From NCBI RefSeq assembly GCF_047228825.1, contig NZ_JBFEGN010000001.1, positions 124,001 to 188,000 of the forward strand: DNA of 64,000 nt, given 5' to 3'. The notes beneath the pieces were generated by a model, which saw only the letters and a program-made list of their open reading frames with translations, did not search any database and was not told the origin of the DNA. The stretch comes from Siminovitchia sp047228825. Lineage in GTDB: Bacteria; Bacillota; Bacilli; Bacillales; Bacillaceae_C. The translations under genes were made by a program, and so were the position numbers. How positions within the stretch are numbered: the stretch's first letter is position 1; every line of letters starts with the position of its first letter. Shown here piece by piece: positions 45,684-52,599 of this stretch.

Positions 45684-46136
45684 CTATTTTCCAATCTCAA
45701 GGGCCTTCATTAACATTCCTTTTGTCGCGTTAAGGACCGTCACATTTGCTTCATAAGATCGGGTAGTACTGATCAAATCCGCCATTTCCCGCAGGGGGTC
45801 AACGTTTGGATAGTATACATACCCATTTTCGTCTGCATCCGGGTGATCCGGATCGAAAATGGCACGGTAGGGTGTTTGATCTTCAATGATCCGCGTCACC
45901 TTCACGCCGCCGGGCATCTTCCCGTTGGATTTGACGGTTTTGTCGAGAATTGAAGCAAATGATGTCTCCTGCGGCTGCATTACAACCATTTTGCGTTTAT
46001 ATGGCTCCCATTGGCCATTCACCAATTTCCCGCGCGTTGTATCTACATTCGCCATATTGGATGAAATGACGTCCATCCTTAGACGCTGGGCAGTAAGTGC
46101 CGAGGAAGAAATGTTCAAAGAATGAAACATGGCCAT
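45684..46136 (-). CDS. flgC: Flagellar basal-body rod protein FlgC
   Basis: Proximal rod protein, 150 residues. Signature SSALTAQRLRMDVISSNMAN at the N terminus and MADLISTTRSYEANVTVLNA at the C terminus. GGGAGGAAAATAAAAA precedes the ATG at 46136, with the Shine-Dalgarno inside the end of flgB. Confidence 0.97.
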   Translation of the reverse strand: MAMFHSLNISSSALTAQRLRMDVISSNMANVDTTRGKLVNGQWEPYKRKMVVMQPQETSFASILDKTVKSNGKMPGGVKVTRIIEDQTPYRAIFDPDHPDADENGYVYYPNVDPLREMADLISTTRSYEANVTVLNATKGMLMKALEIGK

Positions 46137-46139
46137 TTT

Positions 46140-46529
46140 TTATTTTCCTCCCTTAATGACATCTTTCAGTGTGGAAAATTTCCCGTTCAATCTGTCCGAA
46201 ATGGCATGAAAATATATTTGGTTTGCAGCCATGTCTGACATTTCTTTGTCTATATCCACGCCGTTCCCGTCATGGCGATACTGCACACGCACATTTTCAA
46301 TGCCGGTGGACGGATACAGCCCGGGTTTTATTTTAAAATGGCGCGGGTTTGTTACATGGGTTTCCATGTTCGATACAGTGTGATCGAATACCTTTTTAAA
46401 GCTTGCTCGTTTTCCCTTATAGTTCGGTGTATCTGCATTTGCAATATTCTGTGCCGATAATTCTTGTTTAATGGAAGAATATTTTAATGAAGCCTCAAGG
46501 GTAGGAAAAATTCCGGAGAACAATTTCAT
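46140..46529 (-). CDS. flgB: Flagellar basal-body rod protein FlgB
   Basis: Proximal rod protein, 129 residues as in B. subtilis, and first gene of the fla operon. Signature LKYSSIKQELSAQNIANADTP, then KRASFKKVFDH. ATG at 46529 (MKLFSGIF) with GGATGGTG upstream; the ATG at 46541 is also in frame. Upstream lies a region of almost 800 bp with dyads, repeats and the codY terminator. Confidence 0.96.
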   Translation of the reverse strand: MKLFSGIFPTLEASLKYSSIKQELSAQNIANADTPNYKGKRASFKKVFDHTVSNMETHVTNPRHFKIKPGLYPSTGIENVRVQYRHDGNGVDIDKEMSDMAANQIYFHAISDRLNGKFSTLKDVIKGGK

Positions 46530-46620
46530 ACTAAACACCATCCATTTTTTTCATGTATCCCCTAAACTTACTACTATTGTAATCTGAATGTCATATTACG
46601 TCTATAGATGTCGAGGCTTT

Positions 46621-46641
46621 TTTGCCGTTTTTTGTGGCAAA
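46621..46641. promoter_or_regulatory. Inverted repeat TTTGCC/GGCAAA upstream of flgB
   Basis: A 6-bp inverted repeat with a 9-nt spacer (46621-46626 and 46636-46641), about 92-112 bp upstream of the flgB start. An imperfect palindrome around TCTATAGA (46600-46613) lies closer to flgB. I could not find a convincing sigma-A or sigma-D promoter nearby. Confidence 0.35.
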
Positions 46642-46682
46642 AACATGAAAAATGGTACTTTAGTTCTATGAAAATGAGCTTG

Positions 46683-46727
46683 TTTGATGATATTTTGTAA
46701 CAAAAATGTATTAAAAATATCATCAAA
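46683..46727. promoter_or_regulatory. 45-bp dyad upstream of the fla operon
   Basis: A perfect 14-bp inverted repeat (TTTGATGATATTTT at 46683-46696 and its complement at 46714-46727) with a 17-nt spacer, about 155-200 bp upstream of flgB. It could be a long AU-rich RNA hairpin or a binding site for a dimeric regulator. It adjoins a terminator-like stem at 46729-46750. Confidence 0.6.
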
Positions 46728-46750
46728 ACCACCCGCGTAAAATCGGGTGG
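46721..46750 (-). terminator. Terminator-like stem in the codY-flgB gap
   Basis: 7-bp GC stem CCACCCG/CGGGTGG (46744-46750 with 46729-46735), loop of eight, followed on the minus strand by TTTTGATG. It would block readthrough into flgB or attenuate a long leader. Confidence 0.5.
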
Positions 46751-46906
46751 GATGATAATCGTTTTTGCAAGAAATGCCGCAAAAAGCCCGTCTTTCCTCG
46801 GCAATTACAGCCAAAATGCGAAGAGACAGCTTTTTTAGCCAACACAGCAATTCGGCTCATGACCTCCTGCCTATGGCGCCTGGAGCTGGACATATTACAA
46901 TGATGA

Positions 46907-47213
46907 TAAGGCGCAAGCGTCTTGCCGATCGACGTGGAGTGCCTCTGGCGAGATAAAGGAAACGCAGGCTCAAGCGGCGACGTTCTCGAAAAAAGCTTAC
47001 GCTTTTTCTTCGTGCGATGATGACGCTGTCGCAGCTTTTCTTGTCCTGTCGCTTCGCCTGCACTAGCACATCCTGTGCGTCGGCAGGCTCAGGCGGCGAC
47101 GTCCTCGAAAAAGCTTACGCTTTTTCTTCGTGCGATGACGACGCTGTCGCAGCTTTCCTTGTCCTGTCGCTTCGCCTGCACTAGCACATCCTGTGCGTCG
47201 GAGCTAAACACAG
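46907..47213. repeat. Interspersed intergenic repeat, copy 2, with expanded 118-119 bp tandem units
   Basis: Same family and orientation as copy 1. It begins near AAGGCGCAAGCG and ends with GGAGCTAAACACAG. Two tandem units (46964-47082 and 47083-47200) each equal the 58-bp core plus an insert of about 60 bp. The insert folds as GAAAAAGC/GCTTTTTC and GCGA...TCGC. Immediately to its left is another element end (GCGCCTGGAGCTGGACA, 46877-46893), suggesting two elements side by side. It separates codY from flgB; no gene is supported here. Confidence 0.85.
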
Positions 47214-47258
47214 AAAGATTTTTTTTGATGAAAAATTTTCTTGCCAGGTTATGCTTTA

Positions 47259-47273
47259 CTTGTTCAGAAAATT
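47259..47273. promoter_or_regulatory. CodY-box-like site
   Basis: CTTGTTCAGAAAATT matches the published CodY consensus AATTTTCWGAAAATT at 12 of 15 positions. It lies between the codY terminator and the repeat, about 730 bp upstream of flgB. CodY represses the fla operon in B. subtilis, which makes the place meaningful; binding is inferred. Confidence 0.5.
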
Positions 47274-47294
47274 GAAGTTTATTTTTTCTTGAAC

Positions 47295-47324
47295 AAAAAA
47301 TAAACGCCGGGAGATTTCCCGGCG
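47295..47324 (-). terminator. Terminator of codY
   Basis: 8-bp GC stem CGCCGGGA/TCCCGGCG (47305-47312 with 47317-47324), 4-nt loop, then GTTTATTTTTT-type T run on the minus strand, 14 nt after the codY stop. Confidence 0.9.
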
Positions 47325-47337
47325 CCGATCATGGACA

Positions 47338-48117
47338 TTAGCTTGATTTTAATTTTTCCAATTCTACGAGGAATTTCGGATTCAATACTTTAATGTATGT
47401 TCCTTTCATTCCAAGCGAGCGTGACTCAATAACTCCAGCACTTTCCAGTTTTCTCAGGGCATTTACAATAACAGACCGGGTAATTCCGACACGATCCGCG
47501 ATTTTGGATGCTACAAGCAATCCTTCCGTACCATTGAGTTCCTCGAAAATGTGTTCAATGGCTTCCAATTCGCTGTAGGAAAGGGAGCTGATGGCCATTT
47601 GGACTACCGCTTTGCTGCGGGCCTCTTCTTCGATTTCCTCCGATTTTTCACGAAGAATCTCCATGCCGACAACCGTTGCACCGTATTCCGCCAATATAAG
47701 ATCATCGTTGTCAAACTCCTGCTCCAATCTTGCCAATATGAGCGTGCCTAAACGCTCGCCGCCCCCATTGATTGGCACAATTGTTGTTAAGCCGGTGGCA
47801 AATAAATCTTTGCTTTCTACAGGAAATGCCGTGTATTCGCTGTTTACGTCAAGATTTGAAGAAGTCTCAGTAATGTTAAACAGGCTTTTCGTGTAATCTT
47901 CCGGGAACTGGCGATCCTCGAGCATTTTTTTCATTCTGTCATTTTCAATTTGTTGGCGGATGGCATAACCGAGCAATTTCCCCCGGCGGCTTAATACGTA
48001 AATATTTGCATCAATCACATCACATAAAGTTTCCGCCATTTCCCGAAAATTGACCGGTTTGCCGGCTGCTTTTTGAAGCATTGCGTTAATTGTTCTTGTT
48101 CTTGTTAATAGTTCCAT
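47338..48117 (-). CDS. codY: GTP-sensing transcriptional pleiotropic repressor CodY
   Basis: Global nutrient regulator sensing GTP and branched-chain amino acids, 259 residues. N-terminal GAF-type domain (about 1-155) and a C-terminal winged helix with ASKIADRVGITRSVIVNALR (about 203-222). ATG at 48117 with TTAGGAGGAG. Last gene of xerC-hslV-hslU-codY, as in B. subtilis, ending at a strong terminator. Confidence 0.98.
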   Translation of the reverse strand: MELLTRTRTINAMLQKAAGKPVNFREMAETLCDVIDANIYVLSRRGKLLGYAIRQQIENDRMKKMLEDRQFPEDYTKSLFNITETSSNLDVNSEYTAFPVESKDLFATGLTTIVPINGGGERLGTLILARLEQEFDNDDLILAEYGATVVGMEILREKSEEIEEEARSKAVVQMAISSLSYSELEAIEHIFEELNGTEGLLVASKIADRVGITRSVIVNALRKLESAGVIESRSLGMKGTYIKVLNPKFLVELEKLKSS

Positions 48118-48161
48118 TGTTTCTCCTCCTAACGATTCATTAAACTCATTTCAGCATATTT

Positions 48162-49580
48162 TTAAAGAATAAATTGGCTCAAATCTTTGTCTTTCGAGAT
48201 TGCTGCCAGTTTCTGGTCAACATATTGGGGTGTGATTTCCACTTTTTCAAGCGTAATATCCGGTGCTTCAAACGATAAGTCTTCCAATAATTTTTCCATG
48301 ATTGTATGGAGGCGTCTGGCACCAATATTGTCCGTATTTTGATTCACTTCAAAAGCAATTTCCGCAAGCCTGTTAATAGCATCGTCTGAAAATTCTATTT
48401 GTATACCTTCCGTTTCCAACAATGCTGTATATTGTTTAATGAGTGCATTATCCGGCTCGGTTAAAATTTTGACGAAATCATCGACAGTCAATTTTTCAAG
48501 TTCCACCCTGATCGGAAAACGCCCCTGAAGTTCCGGAATCAAGTCCGACGGCTTCGCCATATGAAATGCCCCTGCGGCGATAAACAGAATATAATCTGTT
48601 TTAACAGGCCCGTACTTTGTCATGACCGTGGAGCCTTCCACAATCGGCAAAATATCCCGCTGAACCCCTTCCCTTGATACGTCTGCAGATGAGGATTGAT
48701 TTCCTTTGCTGGCAATTTTGTCAATTTCATCAATAAAGATGATGCCTGTTTGTTCTGTTCTTTGAATGGCCGTTTGCGTTACCTCATCCATATCAATCAA
48801 TTTTTGGGCTTCATCGTTTGTTAAAACAATTCGGGCATCTTTGACGGGGAGTTTTCTTTTTTTCATTCGTTTGGGCATGAGGCTGCTTAACGCGTCCTGC
48901 ATATTCATTCCCATTTGCTCCATGCCCGAGCCTTGGAATAGATCAAACATGGACGGCTGCTGTTCCTCTACTTCCACTTGGACAATTTCATTTTCAAGCT
49001 CTCCGTTGGCCAGTTTTTCGGCAATGATTCTCCGTTTCTCCCGGAGGCTCAATTCTTCCTGGTCATCAGCAGCGTTGGAGGTTTCTCCTTGCTGTGTTCC
49101 GCCAAAAATCATTTCGAAAGGATTTTTAAAGCTCTCCGTTTTTTTCTTGCTGGGAACGAGAAGTTTTACGAGCCGCTTGTTTGCCTGTTCTTCGGCACGC
49201 TCCCTCACATCCAGCATCTTTTCTTCTTTTACTAACCGAATGGATGTTTCAACGAGGTCACGGATCATCGATTCAACATCCCTGCCGACATAGCCTACTT
49301 CTGTAAATTTGGTCGCTTCCACTTTTACAAAAGGCGCTCCTGTCATTTTGGCCAACCTTCGGGCAATCTCGGTTTTACCGACCCCGGTCGGGCCGATCAT
49401 CAATATGTTTTTCGGAACAATTTCATCCCGTATGTCTTCATGCAATAGCCCGCGCCGATAACGATTTCTTAGTGCTACGGCAACCGCCCGCTTCGCTTCT
49501 TTTTGCCCAATAATATATTGATCCAGCCGTTCAACAATCTGTCTCGGGGTCAAGTCATTCCCTTTATTTAAAACTGGCAC
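48162..49580 (-). CDS. hslU: ATP-dependent protease ATPase subunit HslU (ClpY)
   Basis: AAA+ unfoldase partner of HslV, 472 residues. Walker A GPTGVGKT at 63-70, Walker B GIIFIDEIDKI, sensor region ELQGRFPIRVEL, and C-terminal GARRLHTIMEKLLEDLSF. The I domain (about 110-240) contains a variable acidic/Gln-rich part. GTG start at 49580 after GGAGGGACAAAT. Confidence 0.97.
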   Translation of the reverse strand: MPVLNKGNDLTPRQIVERLDQYIIGQKEAKRAVAVALRNRYRRGLLHEDIRDEIVPKNILMIGPTGVGKTEIARRLAKMTGAPFVKVEATKFTEVGYVGRDVESMIRDLVETSIRLVKEEKMLDVRERAEEQANKRLVKLLVPSKKKTESFKNPFEMIFGGTQQGETSNAADDQEELSLREKRRIIAEKLANGELENEIVQVEVEEQQPSMFDLFQGSGMEQMGMNMQDALSSLMPKRMKKRKLPVKDARIVLTNDEAQKLIDMDEVTQTAIQRTEQTGIIFIDEIDKIASKGNQSSSADVSREGVQRDILPIVEGSTVMTKYGPVKTDYILFIAAGAFHMAKPSDLIPELQGRFPIRVELEKLTVDDFVKILTEPDNALIKQYTALLETEGIQIEFSDDAINRLAEIAFEVNQNTDNIGARRLHTIMEKLLEDLSFEAPDITLEKVEITPQYVDQKLAAISKDKDLSQFIL

Positions 49581-49627
49581 ATTTGTCCCTCCTTACATAC
49601 ACTACCGCATTAATCAGCCTACATGTG

Positions 49628-50170
49628 TTACAATTCTTCGACAATTATTTGTCGATTAGTGTAAACACAAATATCTGCCGCTATTTCAAGTGCGGCTTTG
49701 GCCATTTCTTTGGCTGCCAGATGTTCACCAGCAAAATTTTTAAGCGCCCTGCCTGCCGCAAGTGCATAATTCCCTCCGGAACCAATGGCAAGGACTCCGT
49801 CATCCGGTTCAATGACTTCCCCGGTTCCGGATATAAGCAGCAAATTTTTCTGGTCCATTACAATTAACATCGCTTCGAGCTTGCGCAAAATTTTATCACT
49901 GCGCCATTCTTTGGCAAGCTCTACTGCAGCCCGCTGCAGGTTTCCATTGAATTCTTCCAGCTTTCCTTCAAATTTTTCAAAAAGTGTAAATGCATCTGCG
50001 ACTGATCCTGCAAATCCCGCAAGAACTTTCCCATGAAATAATTTACGCACTTTTCGGGCAGTATGCTTCATGACGACGGCGTTCCCGAAAGTTACCTGCC
50101 CATCGCCCGCCATTGCACACTTTCCGTTGTGATGAACGGCAAAAATAGTCGTTGCATGAAATTGATCCAT
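49628..50170 (-). CDS. hslV: ATP-dependent protease proteolytic subunit HslV (ClpQ)
   Basis: Proteasome-beta-like peptidase, 180 residues. Starts MDQFHATTIFAV; core motifs AMAGDGQVTFGNAVVMKHTARK and LAGFAGSVADAFTLFEKFE, then GTGEVIEPDDGVLAIGSGG. The N terminus lacks the Ser at position 2 used as nucleophile in B. subtilis CodW, so Thr7 (equivalent to Thr1 of mature E. coli HslV) is the likely nucleophile after processing. ATG at 50170 with GAAGGAGGG. Confidence 0.97.
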   Translation of the reverse strand: MDQFHATTIFAVHHNGKCAMAGDGQVTFGNAVVMKHTARKVRKLFHGKVLAGFAGSVADAFTLFEKFEGKLEEFNGNLQRAAVELAKEWRSDKILRKLEAMLIVMDQKNLLLISGTGEVIEPDDGVLAIGSGGNYALAAGRALKNFAGEHLAAKEMAKAALEIAADICVYTNRQIIVEEL

Positions 50171-50191
50171 TGGAATCCCTCCTTCAACCCG

Positions 50192-51085
50192 CTACGCTCT
50201 CGGATGAAAATTCATATACGTTTTTCGCAAATGTTCTTTCGTTACATGTGTATACACTTGGGTGGACGATAAATGGGAGTGTCCCAAAAGCTCCTGTACC
50301 GTCCGCATATCGGCACCGTTATTCAGCAAATGTGTCGCAAAGCTATGGCGGATCATATGCGGATGCAATTTTCCGTTTAAGGTTGCCTTTTGCATCAATT
50401 CCGTCAAAATATAGCGGATCCCTCTTGGAGTCAGGGGGCCGCCTTTTGCATTCACAAACAGTTTATTGTGGCTGGAAGACGGCTTTACCAGTTTGCTTCT
50501 TGCATGATCGATGTATGTCAATAATGCTTCTCTGGCAAAATCTCCGAAAGGAATGTACCGCTCTTTGTTTCCCTTTCCCCTGACGAGCACGGTGGAAAAG
50601 TCGAAATCAATGTCTTTGCATTCAATTTCCGCACATTCGCTTACCCGGATGCCCGTTGCATACAATAGTTCCAGCAACGCGCGATTTCTCTTCCCCAATG
50701 GGCTGGAAACATCACAGGCGTAAAACAACTGTTCCATTTCTTCCTCATAGAGAAAGCTCGGAAGTTTTACCCCAAGTTTTGGTTGAACCACTAAAAGAAA
50801 GGGATTTTCAGCCACCAGTTTTTCCCTCATGAGATATTTAAAAAAACTCCGCAAACTCGAAATTTTCCTGGCTGCGCTCGTTCTGGCATATTTTTTTTCA
50901 TATAAAGAGGTCACATACAGGCGTGTATCCAAATACTCTACATCCTTAAACGATCCGATCCCCTGCTCATTCATAAAATGGATAAAATCATATATATCTT
51001 GTTTATAAAATTGAATTGTGTAAGAGGAATAGTTTTTTTCAATTTGCATATATTCCAAAAATGATTGAACTGCTTCCAACATCAT
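50192..51085 (-). CDS. xerC: Tyrosine recombinase XerC (CodV)
   Basis: Site-specific recombinase resolving chromosome dimers at dif, 297 residues. N-terminal SAM-like core-binding domain (1-100), catalytic domain with R147, K171, H243-x-x-R246, H269 and nucleophile Y278, all present. ATG at 51085 (or 51082) after AGAGGGATTTGT. First gene of the cod operon. Confidence 0.96.
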   Translation of the reverse strand: MMLEAVQSFLEYMQIEKNYSSYTIQFYKQDIYDFIHFMNEQGIGSFKDVEYLDTRLYVTSLYEKKYARTSAARKISSLRSFFKYLMREKLVAENPFLLVVQPKLGVKLPSFLYEEEMEQLFYACDVSSPLGKRNRALLELLYATGIRVSECAEIECKDIDFDFSTVLVRGKGNKERYIPFGDFAREALLTYIDHARSKLVKPSSSHNKLFVNAKGGPLTPRGIRYILTELMQKATLNGKLHPHMIRHSFATHLLNNGADMRTVQELLGHSHLSSTQVYTHVTKEHLRKTYMNFHPRA

Positions 51086-51128
51086 ACAAATCCCTCTTTC
51101 GCCAGAGCCTTCTAAATATTATCACAAT

Positions 51129-52442
51129 TCATTTATCGTTGCAACTTTCTGCAAAGTTTTGAATTGTTGATAACGCCCTTTTCGCATATTGCTCAATTCG
51201 CTGCTTTTTGTTCTTTACTTTTTGCGAAAGTTCGGGAAAAAGTCCAAAGTTAATGTTCATCGGCTGAAAGCTTTTCGCTCCTGTCGTTGTAATATAGTTG
51301 GCCAAACTTCCGATGGCCGTTTCCTTCGGAAAGACAAGGGGGGCTTTTCCTTTGGAGATCATGGCCGCATTGATTCCCGCGACGAGCCCGCTTGCGGCCG
51401 ATTCAACATAGCCCTCGACTCCCGTCATTTGCCCTGCAAATAATAATGTTTCTCTCTTCTTAAACTGATAGGTGTTTTTGAGTACCTTGGGCGAATTAAT
51501 AAATGTATTCCGATGCATTACACCGTAGCGGATAATTTCAACATTTTCCAATCCTGGAATAAGTTGTATCACTTCCTTCTGGGGGCCCCATTTCATATGC
51601 GTTTGAAATCCGACCATATTGTAAAGTGTTCCTGCCGCATCATCCTGTCTTAGCTGGACAACGGCATATGGCGTTTTGCCTGTGCGGGGATCTTCCAGCC
51701 CCACCGGCTTTAAAGGGCCGAACAGCATGGTCTTTTTGCCCCTTTTGGCCATGACTTCAATGGGCATGCAGCCTTCGAAGAAAATTTCTTTTTCAAATTC
51801 TTTCAATGGAACGGTTTCCGCTTCTATCAGCGCTTCATAAAACCGGTCAAATTCCTCCTCGTTCATCGGGCAATTCAAGTATGCCGCTTCACCCTTGTCG
51901 TACCGTGATTTTAAGTACACTTTGTCCATATCAATGCTGTCTTTTTCCACAATGGGCGCAGCGGCATCATAAAAATATAAATAATCCTCGCCGGTCAGTT
52001 GTTTTAACTTTTCGGAAAGTCCCGGGCTCGTTAATGGACCGGTTGCAATGATGGTGATGCCTGATGGGATTTCTGTTATTTCTTCGTTGTAAACGGTTAT
52101 GAGCGGGTGATTGCGAATTTTTTCTGTCACATAACCGGCAAAATCATGGCGGTCAACGGCCAAAGCCCCTCCGGCCGGTACGGAAGCCTGATCCGCCGCT
52201 TCAATGATCAGCGAGTCAAGGATCCTCATCTCTTCTTTCAGAACGCCGACTGCATTCGTCAAGGAATTGGCCCTCAATGAATTGGAACAGACCAATTCGG
52301 CAAATTTATCCGTATGGTGCGCAGGCGTTTGCTTTACAGGCCGCATCTCATATAAATGAACCCGGATGCCCCTTTTCGCAACCTGCCAGGCTGCTTCGCT
52401 GCCGGCGAGCCCTGCCCCGATTATATTAACCGATTGCGGCAT
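51129..52442 (-). CDS. trmFO: tRNA (uracil-54-C5)-methyltransferase, folate/FAD-dependent, TrmFO
   Basis: Makes ribothymidine 54 using methylenetetrahydrofolate, 437 residues. FAD-binding GAGLAGSE at 9-16; LVCSNSLRANSLTNAVGVLKEEMR and the C-terminal FAGQMTGVEGYVESAASGL are typical (Gid family). ATG at 52442 follows GGGAGGTAAAAAA; the ATG at 52457 precedes that site. Confidence 0.97.
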   Translation of the reverse strand: MPQSVNIIGAGLAGSEAAWQVAKRGIRVHLYEMRPVKQTPAHHTDKFAELVCSNSLRANSLTNAVGVLKEEMRILDSLIIEAADQASVPAGGALAVDRHDFAGYVTEKIRNHPLITVYNEEITEIPSGITIIATGPLTSPGLSEKLKQLTGEDYLYFYDAAAPIVEKDSIDMDKVYLKSRYDKGEAAYLNCPMNEEEFDRFYEALIEAETVPLKEFEKEIFFEGCMPIEVMAKRGKKTMLFGPLKPVGLEDPRTGKTPYAVVQLRQDDAAGTLYNMVGFQTHMKWGPQKEVIQLIPGLENVEIIRYGVMHRNTFINSPKVLKNTYQFKKRETLLFAGQMTGVEGYVESAASGLVAGINAAMISKGKAPLVFPKETAIGSLANYITTTGAKSFQPMNINFGLFPELSQKVKNKKQRIEQYAKRALSTIQNFAESCNDK

Positions 52443-52569
52443 TTTTTTACCTCCCATAAATGATCAATCATTCACAAATACTGCTATTTCCATATCCCTA
52501 TTGCATTTTACCCTAAACGGTTGCGAAATAAAAATAATGAGCTTATTCCCGGTATTTTTTATGCATGGA

Positions 52570-52592
52570 GAAAGGCGAGCATGCGCTCGCCT
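52570..52592 (-). terminator. Terminator after topA
   Basis: 7-bp stem GGCGAGC/GCTCGCC (52585-52591 with 52574-52580), loop of four, then TTTCTCC on the minus strand. Weak T run, so termination may be partial. Confidence 0.6.
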
Positions 52593-52599
52593 CCCTTTT

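Noticed and set aside
46530..46720. Sigma-A or sigma-D promoter directly before flgB
   Set aside because: A TACAAT hexamer exists about 45 nt upstream of the start but without an acceptable -35, and no TAAA-N15-GCCGATAT match was found; not reported as a promoter.
46602..46850. Minus-strand frames of 76-82 codons in the codY-flgB gap
   Set aside because: They pass through the dyads and terminator-like stem, have no ribosome binding site and no family features.
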